Source: Akkermansiaceae bacterium (lineage in GTDB: Bacteria; Verrucomicrobiota; Verrucomicrobiia; Verrucomicrobiales; Akkermansiaceae). Taken from it: DNA of 45,343 bases. The stretch is taken from positions 1-45,343 of the forward strand of contig CANLKN010000020.1 of NCBI GenBank assembly GCA_947491475.1. The letters run 5' to 3'. Shown piece by piece: positions 8,690 through 16,368 of this stretch (within the stretch, counting starts at the first letter, position 1; each line of letters begins with the position of its first letter). Both the position numbers and the translations under genes were made by a program. The notes under the pieces were generated by a model, which ran no database searches, was not told the origin of the DNA, and saw nothing but the letters and a program-made list of their open reading frames with translations.

Positions 8690-9508
8690 ATGAAAACGCC
8701 CGATTGCCCAGAGGTTCCGCAGCACGATGAGGAACACGAGATCACCGAGGAGGAGGCCCGCAAGCTGGAACTCTTCGAGCTGGAAACCGATGACCGCACT
8801 CTGCTTTCGGGGCCCACCTCGCGATTGCGCAATCTGATGACGCTGTTCCGAGTGGGTAGGGATTTTCTAACAGCATTCCGCGCGCTGCACTTCGCAGGTC
8901 CCTGCGTCACGATTTTCGGTTCGGCGCGGGTGAAACCCGGCACGCGCTACTACGAGATGGCGCGTCAAATGGGCGCGGCCTGCGCCCGGCTTGGCTTCAC
9001 GGTGATGACCGGCGGCGGCCCCGGCATCATGCAGGCCGGAAACCAAGGGGCCCATGAGATCGGCGGACGCTCGATTGGCATCAACATCGAGCTGCCATTC
9101 GAGCAGGAACTCAATCCCTACGTCCAGCGGTCGATCACCATGCGCTATTTCTTCACCCGCAAGGTGGTGCTGGTGAAGTATTCCTATGCTTTCGTCGTCA
9201 TGCCGGGGGGCGCGGGCACCATGGACGAGATGTTTGAAACGATGACGCTCATCCAGACCGGGAAACTGAAGGTTTTCCCGATCATCCTGATGGGTAAGGA
9301 CTATTGGCAGCCGCTCATGGACTTCGTCCACCGCATGGCGGACGAGGGCATGATCAGCCCGGACGATCCCGATTTGATCTTTTTCACCGACGATGTGGAG
9401 GATGCGGCCGCCCACCTGCAGCGCCATGCGGTGCGCCAGTTCGGCCTGCGCAAGAGGCGCTCGCCGCACCCGATCAAGGCGCTCGGCGAAAAACCGCTTG
9501 CCCGTTAG
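8690..9508 (+). CDS. LOG-family protein (TIGR00730 Rossmann fold)
   Basis: 272 residues from MKTPDCPEV. After an acidic N-terminus of about 60 residues comes the LOG/lysine-decarboxylase-like Rossmann domain: VTIFGSARVKPG, VMTGGGPGIMQAGNQGA, then the family signature PGGAGTMDEMFE (PGGxGTxxE). Characterised LOG proteins cleave nucleoside 5'-monophosphates (cytokinin ribotides) at the N-glycosidic bond; the physiological substrate in bacteria is mostly unclear. An upstream in-frame extension to 8612 would read through the hairpin at 8615-8643 and is rejected. Confidence 0.88.
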   Translation: MKTPDCPEVPQHDEEHEITEEEARKLELFELETDDRTLLSGPTSRLRNLMTLFRVGRDFLTAFRALHFAGPCVTIFGSARVKPGTRYYEMARQMGAACARLGFTVMTGGGPGIMQAGNQGAHEIGGRSIGINIELPFEQELNPYVQRSITMRYFFTRKVVLVKYSYAFVVMPGGAGTMDEMFETMTLIQTGKLKVFPIILMGKDYWQPLMDFVHRMADEGMISPDDPDLIFFTDDVEDAAAHLQRHAVRQFGLRKRRSPHPIKALGEKPLAR

Positions 9509-9517
9509 AAAAAGCAC

Positions 9518-10435
9518 TCAGCGTTTCGGGATGAAAAATCCGCGCTGTTTTTCCGAGATCGGCATGCCGATTTTTTCCATCACCGCGAGCATGTCCTCCC
9601 AAAGCTGGCGCCTGGATGTGTGGTCGGCATTGCTCCGCAACAGATAACTCGGATGATAGGTGACACGCAGCGGAATGCCGCCGAACTCATGCCACGATCC
9701 GCGCAGACTGCCGAAGGTGGCAGCATTTCCCAATAGCCCTTCGGCGGCGGTGGCACCCAGCGCGATGATGCACTCCGGACGGACGATCTCCACCTCGGCG
9801 CGGATGAAAGGCAGGCATGAGGCGATTTCCGCAGGATTCGGTGTGCGGTTGTTGGTTGTCTGGCGAGGCGTGGCCGGGCGGAACTTGACGATGTTGGAGA
9901 TATAAACCTCGTCGCGCGCGAGCCCCATCGCCTTGAGGATGTCGGTGAGTTTCTGTCCCGCAGGCCCGACGAAGGGTTCGCGTTTCCGCTCTTCCTCATA
10001 GCCCGGTGCCTCTCCCACCAGCATGATCCGAGCGTCGGGATTTCCGGTCGCGAAAACCATGGTCTCGCGCAGCGTGCCCAGCGCGCGCGCGGGCTGCCAG
10101 GTTTCCGCCTGTTGGCGCAGCGAGGCGAGGAGCTCGGCCTTGCTGCTGCCTGTGGCTGTCACCGAGGTCGGAGTTTCGACGGGCCTTGGTGCGGCTACAG
10201 TAGGGGCGGGCTGGCTTGCTGCGGCCGGAGCGGTGGCGGTCGTGCGTGTCCGTTTGGCCAGACTGCGAAGTCCCTCGCGTGCGCCCTCATCGAGCATGAT
10301 GTGGGAGACTCCCCGCGCCTGTTCGGCTTGCAGGAAATCAATCACGGCATCGACTGGGCGGGTCACGGCGCTGACGCTACGGGGTCGGAGGCCGCAGTGC
10401 AATCTCGGGATTTTCGCGCTGGATGCGGCCTTCAC
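9518..10435 (-). CDS. Uracil-DNA glycosylase, family 4-like, lacking most Fe-S cysteines
   Basis: 305 residues. The C-terminal 200 match the family 4 UDG fold: VGEAPGYEEE, PFVGPAGQKLTDIL, YISNIVKFRP, NRTPNPAEIASC and the end-of-domain motif VTYHPSYLLR. It would remove uracil from DNA. Classical family 4 enzymes hold a 4Fe-4S cluster with four Cys. Here the two expected before the first motif are absent (PARALGTLRETMVF), the KC position is Phe, and only the Cys in IASC remains, so a cluster is unlikely. The N-terminal 100 residues hold an Ala/Pro/Thr-rich linker. It converges with the LOG gene, 9 bases apart. Confidence 0.85.
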   Translation of the reverse strand: MKAASSAKIPRLHCGLRPRSVSAVTRPVDAVIDFLQAEQARGVSHIMLDEGAREGLRSLAKRTRTTATAPAAASQPAPTVAAPRPVETPTSVTATGSSKAELLASLRQQAETWQPARALGTLRETMVFATGNPDARIMLVGEAPGYEEERKREPFVGPAGQKLTDILKAMGLARDEVYISNIVKFRPATPRQTTNNRTPNPAEIASCLPFIRAEVEIVRPECIIALGATAAEGLLGNAATFGSLRGSWHEFGGIPLRVTYHPSYLLRSNADHTSRRQLWEDMLAVMEKIGMPISEKQRGFFIPKR

Positions 10436-10454
10436 AAAACGTTAGCAAGCGTCC

Positions 10455-10610
10455 ATGAAATCCTGCTTCGGGCTGCTGGTGGTTCTCCTCGTTTTCACGC
10501 TGGTGATTGGCGGCGGCGGCTTGATCTGGTATCTGAGCTACAGCGCGGAATTTTCACGCAACGATGCGCCGCCGGCCGCCATCGTGGTTCCGCCAGCGGG
10601 AAGCCGTTAG
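10455..10610 (+). CDS. Small single-pass membrane protein, 51 residues
   Basis: ATG at 10455 to TAG at 10610. The sequence starts MKSCFGLLVVLLVFTLVIGG followed by GGLIWYLSYS: one strong membrane helix, then a polar tail ending in PPAAIVVPPAGSR. It starts 19 bases from the divergent UDG start and its stop overlaps the stop of the convergent J-domain gene by 2 bases. That tight packing and the membrane-protein composition suggest a real gene. No family is recognised; the function is unknown. Confidence 0.65.
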   Translation: MKSCFGLLVVLLVFTLVIGGGGLIWYLSYSAEFSRNDAPPAAIVVPPAGSR

Positions 10611-11155
10611 ACGAGGCGGGAAAACACGCCGCGCAGTGTGGCGCGCCATTTTTCGAGGAAGGCGAGGTTTCGGGCGGTGATGGATGCCGCTGCTTGATCC
10701 GGTGTCGGGGCATTCTCGTAGTCGGGAAACCACGCGCATTGCCGGCTGATCGCATCCTCCACCATCATGATGGCGCGCTCCACGTCTTCCCTGCAGCTCT
10801 GGGTTTCGCGCTCGAGCAGGGCGCGGGCAAGAACGGAGATCGTTTGATCCCGCTTGCGGACGAGGGCTTCGGCGCGCTGGCTGGTTTGCCCGACATGGGT
10901 GAACAAGTCCATGATCGCCGCATCCACCGTGCCGCGTGCTTCCGCCGTGAGGCCGCGCAGTTCGAGCCAGTGGCGCAAGCGGCGCGACGGACTGGAAACG
11001 ATCCCATACGCCTCGCGCAGTTTGGCGAAGGATTCTTCCGCGCCACCGGCATCCGGGTGCGCGAGTTTGCCTGCCTCGCGGAAGGCATCGCGCACGGCTT
11101 CTTCGGAAAGCACCAACCGCGGCTCGATTCCCAGAGTTTCAAAAGCATTCATCAT
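10607..11155 (-). CDS. J-domain protein (HscB/DnaJ-like co-chaperone)
   Basis: 182 residues. The N-terminal 70 residues form a J domain (FETLGIEPRL, FREAGKLAHPDAGG with the essential HPD, FAKLREAYGIVSSPSRRLRHWL). The rest is helical, with FTHVGQTSQRAEALVRKRDQ, and may be a substrate or scaffold-binding part. HscB, which delivers IscU to HscA, has a similar two-part layout and size, but the C-terminal half is not clearly HscB, and no isc or hsc genes adjoin. It would stimulate an Hsp70. The start may be the first or second Met of MMNAF. It is 7 bases downstream of the sulfatase start side but belongs to the same strand. Confidence 0.75.
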   Translation of the reverse strand: MMNAFETLGIEPRLVLSEEAVRDAFREAGKLAHPDAGGAEESFAKLREAYGIVSSPSRRLRHWLELRGLTAEARGTVDAAIMDLFTHVGQTSQRAEALVRKRDQTISVLARALLERETQSCREDVERAIMMVEDAISRQCAWFPDYENAPTPDQAAASITARNLAFLEKWRATLRGVFSRLV

Positions 11156-11162
11156 TGTGCTC

Positions 11163-12971
11163 TCACTCGACCCTGGCCGGGATATGGGCGGGACGTTCTT
11201 TTGGAATAGTGGCCTCCATGCCGGCGCGCCTGAGTGCGTTGGTCAGCCATTCGTAGCATTCTGCGGACATCGGCAGATCCAATGCCGCAGCCAGGGTTTG
11301 CTTTGCGACATCGGGCTCGCCCGCGGCTATGAGCGCCTCGGCGGCAACGATGCGGATGAGCGGCTGCGGGTCTTCAAGGCATTGGGTCAGCGAGGCAATG
11401 GCGGGGGCGGCTTTTTTGCCAAGCACCAGGCAGCCATGCGCCGCCCAGAAGCGGATCACCGGTTGTTCCGAGCTCAGGGCTTCGATAAGGCGCGGCAGGT
11501 TGGCGGGATCTCCGGAGGAGGCAGTGAAGGCGAGATCAAGCGCCGCCTGGTGGTCGAAATGACTACTACGCACGTAGTCACGGATGTTTCCGTCACCGCG
11601 CAATTCCGCCCACATGGGTTCGGGCACCACGCTGGTATCGTGCGTTTTGGCCATGATTTCGCGGAGTTTCCCGCGCATGGCGGCGAGGCGCCCAGCATGT
11701 GCCGGATCGGCTGCGAGATTGTTCATTTCCCATGGATCGGCAGCGGTTTCGTAGAGTGTCTCGATCGGCTGCGGGGCTTTCCAGATGGCTTGGTGGGCCT
11801 CCGCTACGCGACCGTCGCGCGCGGCATCGCGCCAGGCACTCCATGACGGCTGGCCGAGCGGATACACGCTGTAGGGTGCGCCGGGGAGTTGTGGAGTGAA
11901 GCAACGGATGTAGCGCCAGCGGCCGTCGGTAATACCACGGCGCATGCCTTCAAGTTCATCGAAGCGGTCGGCATAGAGCAACACCATGTCATCCGTCGAG
12001 GGGGAGCGGCGGTGCTCGCCGAGAAACGCGCGGCCCTGCATGGCTGCGGGTGTGGGCAGGCCGCACAAGGAGAGCAGGGTGGGGGCGAGATCGACGAAGG
12101 AAACCGGTTCATCCACCTTGCTGCCGGGCTTGAAAGGCACGAGATGCCGCCATTTTTCCGGAAGATGAATGATCAGCGGAACCCGCGTGCCGGTGTCTTG
12201 CAAATAGCGCTTGCCTCGCGCCATCGCACCGCCGTGATCGGAGTAATAAAAGACGATGGTATCCTCTGCCAGACCGGCGGCGGCGAGTTCGTCTAACAAC
12301 TCGCCCGCCTGGCGGTCCATGGCGCTGATGCAATCGTGATAGATCGCGATGTCATTGCGGACCTCGGGCAGGTCCGGCTGGTGCGGGGGCACGGTGAGTT
12401 TGGCGGGATCGAGGCGCGGGTTTTGCGGGATGGTTCCGTCCTTGCGGTTGGCGGCCACTTTATTAGGGAACAACTGGCTCTCGTGGGTGATGAGCAGGTT
12501 GAAGATGGCGAAGAAAGGCTTGCCGTCCGGGCGCTTGCGGTAGTGGGCCTTGCCGCTACATTCATCCCAGATCAAGTGGTCCTTGCCGCGGAAGTTGTAG
12601 TCGGTCTTGCTGTTGTTGGTGCAATAATAGCCGAGCCGCCGCAGATGGGTGGCGTGGGCCACGAAGTCCGCCGGGATCGGGTGGCGGCTGCGCATGTGCT
12701 GGGTGCCCTGCGTCACGGCATAAGCGCCGTTGAGAATGGTCGAGCGCGCGACCGCACAAACCGGACCGTTGGCATACGCACTGGTGAACATCAGCCCCTG
12801 CCGCGCGAGCGCGTCGAGCCGCGGGGTGGCGGCTTCGGCATTGCCATAACAACCGAGCCAATGCGCGGCGTTGTCCTCGCTGGTGATCCACAGGATGTTC
12901 GGCCGCTCCGCTGCGGCAGCCATGGTAATGGATACTGCGGCGAGCAGCAGGCGGGGCAGTTTCTGGATCAT
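11163..12971 (-). CDS. Exported sulfatase (heparan-N-sulfatase-like) with C-terminal HEAT-like repeats
   Basis: 602 residues with a signal peptide (cleavage probably after AAAA). The alkaline-phosphatase-fold sulfatase domain shows PNILWITSEDNAAHWLGCYG (metal site), the modification site region GPVCAVARSTILNGAY, NNSKTDYNF, and YYSDHGGAMARGKRY with the metal-binding Asp-His. The formylglycine motif is normally C-x-P/A-x-R; here it is Cys72-Ala-Val-Ala-Arg76, with Val at the third place. The last 130 residues contain alpha-helical repeats (LPRLIEALSSEQPVIRFWAA, IASLTQCLEDPQPLIRIVAA), HEAT-like. It probably desulfates glycans in the periplasm. The gene lies 5 bases downstream of a DUF1080 gene and is presumably co-transcribed with it. 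Confidence 0.9.
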   Translation of the reverse strand: MIQKLPRLLLAAVSITMAAAAERPNILWITSEDNAAHWLGCYGNAEAATPRLDALARQGLMFTSAYANGPVCAVARSTILNGAYAVTQGTQHMRSRHPIPADFVAHATHLRRLGYYCTNNSKTDYNFRGKDHLIWDECSGKAHYRKRPDGKPFFAIFNLLITHESQLFPNKVAANRKDGTIPQNPRLDPAKLTVPPHQPDLPEVRNDIAIYHDCISAMDRQAGELLDELAAAGLAEDTIVFYYSDHGGAMARGKRYLQDTGTRVPLIIHLPEKWRHLVPFKPGSKVDEPVSFVDLAPTLLSLCGLPTPAAMQGRAFLGEHRRSPSTDDMVLLYADRFDELEGMRRGITDGRWRYIRCFTPQLPGAPYSVYPLGQPSWSAWRDAARDGRVAEAHQAIWKAPQPIETLYETAADPWEMNNLAADPAHAGRLAAMRGKLREIMAKTHDTSVVPEPMWAELRGDGNIRDYVRSSHFDHQAALDLAFTASSGDPANLPRLIEALSSEQPVIRFWAAHGCLVLGKKAAPAIASLTQCLEDPQPLIRIVAAEALIAAGEPDVAKQTLAAALDLPMSAECYEWLTNALRRAGMEATIPKERPAHIPARVE

Positions 12972-12976
12972 GGCGC

Positions 12977-14044
12977 TCAGTCCTTTTTTACGGGAAGGAT
13001 CCAGATGTTGCGGAATTGAAGGGCGTTGTTGTGGTCTTGCAGGCGCAACGGGCCATCGCCCTGCGGTTCGGCGGAGCGTCCCGGAAACGAGTGCGAGGTG
13101 ACATGCGGGATTTCCGCATCATTGTGGATGAGCACGCCGTTGTGGCGCACGGTGATGCGCGGCGGTGAGATTTTTTTTCCGTCCTTCCACACGGATGCGG
13201 TGTAATCGATGTCATAGGTCTGCCACTCCATCGGCGGGCGGGCGGCGTTCACTTGTGGCGGGCTGGTCTTATACAATGACCCGCACTCGTTCCAATATCC
13301 ATGCAGACCGTAGGAATTGAGGATCTGCACCTCGTAGTCCTTTTGCAGGAAAAACCCGCTGTTGCCGCGGCCTTGGCCGGCTATTCCCGGTTCGACAGGA
13401 TAGCGGAATTCAAGGTGCACCCGGCAGTCACCGAACGACTGCTTGGTTTGAATGTCACCACCAATTCCGCTTTTTCTATCTTCGTCGGTTTTCGCGCTAC
13501 GCACTTCCATCGCTCCGTTTTCCAGCAGATGCCACGAGACCTCGCGGCCGCTGCCATGCTGCCAGTGATCGAAGTTTTTACCATCGAACAGGACGATCGC
13601 GCCAGACGGTGGCTTGATGCCGAGCGTCGGTGACGAGCGCGTCACTTTTTTGAGTTCGAAACGGATATCGCCACCGTGAGCGCTGGCATTTCCTGTGAGT
13701 CCGTCATTGCCGACGGCGCCCTGCCAACCATTGCCGCTGAAACGGATTTCGCCGCCCTCAAGCTTGCCGGGCCCTTCGAAATAAGGATCCGCCCGGCTGT
13801 CGTGCTGTTGATAGAAACGAAGCTGATACTCGCCTTCGCGCACGTTGATGACTTGCGCGGCGAGAGGCTTGTTGATTTCGAAGTAATGGCCTTTCGGTGC
13901 ATCGACCCATTCGCCTTCGTAATCGCCCATCAATGTTTGATCGGCTTCGGCGACTTCGGTCCATGCTGGGGAGATTCCTTCGGCGGCGTTGACGTTGGCT
14001 GCATTCAGCAGCATTGCAGTGAGAAGAATAGCGGGCGTTTTCAT
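12977..14044 (-). CDS. DUF1080 protein (3-keto-glycoside hydrolase-like), exported
   Basis: 355 residues from MKTPAILLTAMLLNAANVNA, a signal peptide; ATG at 14050 is two codons earlier and equally possible. Residues 25-140 form a beta-rich region that resembles no family I can name. The DUF1080 jelly roll follows (GAIVLFDGKNFDHWQH, VHLEFRYPVEPGI, GNSGFFLQKDYEVQILNSYG, ALQFRNIWILPV). DUF1080 enzymes act on 3-keto-glycosides formed by Gfo/Idh/MocA dehydrogenases. Together with the following sulfatase it points to breakdown of a sulfated glycan. An in-frame start at 14092 has no signal peptide and is rejected. Confidence 0.87.
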   Translation of the reverse strand: MKTPAILLTAMLLNAANVNAAEGISPAWTEVAEADQTLMGDYEGEWVDAPKGHYFEINKPLAAQVINVREGEYQLRFYQQHDSRADPYFEGPGKLEGGEIRFSGNGWQGAVGNDGLTGNASAHGGDIRFELKKVTRSSPTLGIKPPSGAIVLFDGKNFDHWQHGSGREVSWHLLENGAMEVRSAKTDEDRKSGIGGDIQTKQSFGDCRVHLEFRYPVEPGIAGQGRGNSGFFLQKDYEVQILNSYGLHGYWNECGSLYKTSPPQVNAARPPMEWQTYDIDYTASVWKDGKKISPPRITVRHNGVLIHNDAEIPHVTSHSFPGRSAEPQGDGPLRLQDHNNALQFRNIWILPVKKD

Positions 14045-14111
14045 GGTCATGAGGGCGCTATTTCTAAAAGACTCCGGCCAAATGGCAAGCAACCATCGTC
14101 AGCAACCATCG

Positions 14112-14555
14112 TCAATCGCGGTGGTAGGGCGAACCACTCTGCAGCGATGCTGCGCGGTAAAGTTGTTCCAACAATACGAGCAGCGCGAGTTCGTGCTGAA
14201 GGGTCAATGGAGAAAGCGCGAGCAGGTGGTCGGCGGAGGCGCGCAGCGCGTCGTTGTGTCCGTCCGCCGCACCGATCAGAAAAGCCACGGCCTTGATGTC
14301 ACCGCGGTCGGCAAGGGAAGTCAGTTTGGCCGAGAATGCGCGTGTGCCGAGTGATTCTCCGCGCTCGTCCATGGCGATGCGGAAGCAGCCTTCAGAACGC
14401 TCCAGCAGGCGTATTGACACTTCCTCGCTGGTGCCGGCCTTTACGGTGACGAGTTCATAGGTGCCGAAGCGCGCCAATCGTTTCAGATACTCGTCCACGC
14501 CCGCCTTGGCATAGGCGAGCGCAGGTTTTCCGGCGACGATCAGGCGGATTCGCAT
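14112..14555 (-). CDS. rlmH: 23S rRNA pseudouridine-1915 N3-methyltransferase
   Basis: 147 residues from MRIRLIVAGKP. RlmH is a SPOUT (knotted) methyltransferase of helix 69 in assembled ribosomes. Signatures: AYAKAGVDEYLKRL near the N-terminus, FRIAMDERGESLGTRAFS, the SAM-knot region AVAFLIGAADGHN, and the C-terminal EQLYRAASLQSGSPYHRD. Other RlmH proteins have FLIGGADGL; the second Gly is Ala here. A second ATG three codons upstream (14564) is possible. A 13-bp sequence is duplicated in tandem at 14088-14113, spanning the stop codon. Confidence 0.93.
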   Translation of the reverse strand: MRIRLIVAGKPALAYAKAGVDEYLKRLARFGTYELVTVKAGTSEEVSIRLLERSEGCFRIAMDERGESLGTRAFSAKLTSLADRGDIKAVAFLIGAADGHNDALRASADHLLALSPLTLQHELALLVLLEQLYRAASLQSGSPYHRD

Positions 14556-14608
14556 GGGCTGCATACGAGCTTGCCCAGTCTCCAGCGACGCGCCAGCTTG
14601 AATTCGGC

Positions 14609-14950
14609 ATGAGCAATCTCCACCTAATTCTGATTCCCGTAATTTTATGCGGCGCGTGTTCGTCCGGGCTTGGCCCGGTGGTGCCGAAAAACAAAGTTGA
14701 ACGCCAAATGATCGGATTGCTGCAAAAATTCGACCTCTGGGACGACAACGGCGATGGCGAACTCGATCACAGCGAACTGGCGATGGGCCTCGAAGGCACG
14801 GATTACAACCCGGACCGGACCATTGATTTTTATGATACCGATGGCAACCGGCGGATTTGTCTGCGCGAGGCGCAGGCCGGCTACAGCCGAGCGGAGGAAG
14901 CCGAGAAGCGCATTCAAGCACGCAAGGCGGCGGAGGGCGGCGCACGATGA
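14609..14950 (+). CDS. EF-hand lipoprotein
   Basis: 113 residues. The N-terminus MSNLHLILIPVILCGACSSG looks like a lipoprotein signal, with Cys17 as the likely acylated residue, although the -3 position (Cys) is unusual. Two EF-hand loops are clear: DDNGDGELDHSE, with Asp/Asn/Asp/Gly/Glu at the calcium positions, and DTDGNRRICLRE, with Asp/Asp/Asn and the closing Glu. The tail is charged and helical. It is likely a periplasmic calcium-binding protein. Its stop overlaps the methyltransferase start in ATGA, so the two are translationally coupled although no functional link is known. Confidence 0.8.
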   Translation: MSNLHLILIPVILCGACSSGLGPVVPKNKVERQMIGLLQKFDLWDDNGDGELDHSELAMGLEGTDYNPDRTIDFYDTDGNRRICLREAQAGYSRAEEAEKRIQARKAAEGGAR

Positions 14951-15681
14951 GTGCGGTTTACGAGACCGGCAAAGTGCTCGCCGAGTATCTGCTTTTCCAC
15001 TACGGCACCGACGAGGAAATCCTACCGCCGGATCGACCGTGGCCGGCAGGGATGCGCGAGGCTCTCGGGTTTCCGCGCCGCACCGTGGAATGCTTCTCGA
15101 GTGACCGGGTGGCGCGCGGGCTGGATCTCGGCTGTGCCGTCGGTGGCTCGACTTTTGAAATGGCTCGTTGCTGCGATGAAGCGATGGGCATCGATTTTTC
15201 CCATGCGTTCATCCGCGCGGCCGAGGCGCTGCGCCGTGGCGAACCGGTGGAATACGAGCGCTTGGACGAGGCATCCTTGAGCACTCCGCTCGTCGCGCGT
15301 GCGCCGGAATATCGCGCCGCGGATCGAATCCGCTTCTTGCAGGGCGATGCCATGCACCTTCCGGATGCCCTCGGTGAGTTTGATCGCGTGCACGCAGCCA
15401 ATCTGTTGTGCCGCCTTCCAAAACCACGGCTTTTGTTAGAAAGGCTGCCGTCTCTGGTCAAAACGGGCGGCGAACTGGTGCTGGCCACACCCTGCACCTG
15501 GCTGGAGGAGTTCACCCCGCGTGAAAACTGGCCGCCGGCCGGCACGCTCGACTGGCTCAAGGCGGTGTTGATTCCGGATTTCGAACTACTACGGAAATCG
15601 GAGGAACCGTTTCTCATCCGCGAGACCGCGCGCAAGTTCCAGTGGACGCTCTCGCTGGTCAGTGTCTGGCGGCGCGCGTGA
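14947..15681 (+). CDS. OvoA C-terminal-type methyltransferase (putative 4-mercaptohistidine N1-methyltransferase)
   Basis: 244 residues from MSAVYETGKVLAEYLLFHYG, the start being the ATG of the ATGA overlap with the EF-hand gene. The class I SAM-binding motif is LDLGCAVGGSTFEMAR, followed by AMGIDFSHAFI and DRVHAANLLCRL. The N-terminal YET.K.LAEYLLFHYG and TPCTWLEEFTPRENW are typical of the methyltransferase part of ovothiol synthase OvoA. In full OvoA this follows a DinB and a sulfoxide-synthase domain; here it stands alone with no such gene in the window. It could methylate a thiol-histidine made elsewhere or have another substrate. Confidence 0.85.
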   Translation: MSAVYETGKVLAEYLLFHYGTDEEILPPDRPWPAGMREALGFPRRTVECFSSDRVARGLDLGCAVGGSTFEMARCCDEAMGIDFSHAFIRAAEALRRGEPVEYERLDEASLSTPLVARAPEYRAADRIRFLQGDAMHLPDALGEFDRVHAANLLCRLPKPRLLLERLPSLVKTGGELVLATPCTWLEEFTPRENWPPAGTLDWLKAVLIPDFELLRKSEEPFLIRETARKFQWTLSLVSVWRRA

Positions 15682-15690
15682 GAAAGTGGG

Positions 15691-16365
15691 TCAGCGCAAC
15701 AGCCACGGGCGCTTCGCCGGAGTGATGTGCGGTGGTTTCAGATAGAACGGCTGGGGAATTGCCGCCGACCACTTGCGGCGCGTTTCCTCATGCGTGGCCG
15801 ACCATGCACGCCACAGGCGGGTGGCATCGGGGATGTCAGTTGTAACTTTTCTAACAAATTCCTCGGGAATGGGAAATCGTGCCGGATCTTCCAGGGAGAA
15901 TACCTGCAAACCATTTGCCAGAGCTTCTGATATCTTTTGTTCAAACTCAGCCGCATCGCACAGCGCCGGGTCATCCAACAAGCGGAGATTTTCGATTTCC
16001 GCTGTCCAGAAACTGCCGCGCCGGGCGTCGCCAATGGCCAGACAGCACGCGCCGTTTTCAGCCGCTGACACGGCAAGCAGTGATGGCACCGCCACTGCCG
16101 GACAACCCAGCGCGATGGCCACACCCTGCGCCGCGGCGATGCCGACACGCGTGCCGCTGTAACTACCCGGGCCGCTTCCTACAACCACCAGACCGATTTC
16201 CAGGCGTGATTTGAGATCTAACAACTCACGCAGCGGCTCAAACAGAAGCGCGTTGTGATTGCGGTCGCTGCGGAAACTGCGCTCGTCGATATCACCATCC
16301 GGTCCCACCAGCGCGATCGACGCATGGGCGGTGCAGGTTTCAATGACAAGCGAGCAGGCGGCCAT
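15691..16365 (-). CDS. tsaB: tRNA threonylcarbamoyladenosine biosynthesis protein TsaB
   Basis: 224 residues. TsaB is the ASKHA-fold partner of TsaD, needed to make t6A37 in ANN-decoding tRNAs. The N-terminal LVIETCTAHASIALVGPDG and the hallmark VVGSGPGSYSGTRVGIAAAQG are present, as is the later GDARRGSFWTAEIE. The C-terminal half is variable as usual, ending IPQPFYLKPPHITPAK. It starts 3 bases after the argH stop on the same strand and is probably co-transcribed with it. Confidence 0.93.
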   Translation of the reverse strand: MAACSLVIETCTAHASIALVGPDGDIDERSFRSDRNHNALLFEPLRELLDLKSRLEIGLVVVGSGPGSYSGTRVGIAAAQGVAIALGCPAVAVPSLLAVSAAENGACCLAIGDARRGSFWTAEIENLRLLDDPALCDAAEFEQKISEALANGLQVFSLEDPARFPIPEEFVRKVTTDIPDATRLWRAWSATHEETRRKWSAAIPQPFYLKPPHITPAKRPWLLR

Positions 16366-16368
16366 GCT

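Noticed and set aside
14088-14113. Tandem duplication of a 13-bp sequence at the rlmH stop
   Set aside because: It is a real duplication but leaves the protein end intact and has no evident function; noted under rlmH only.
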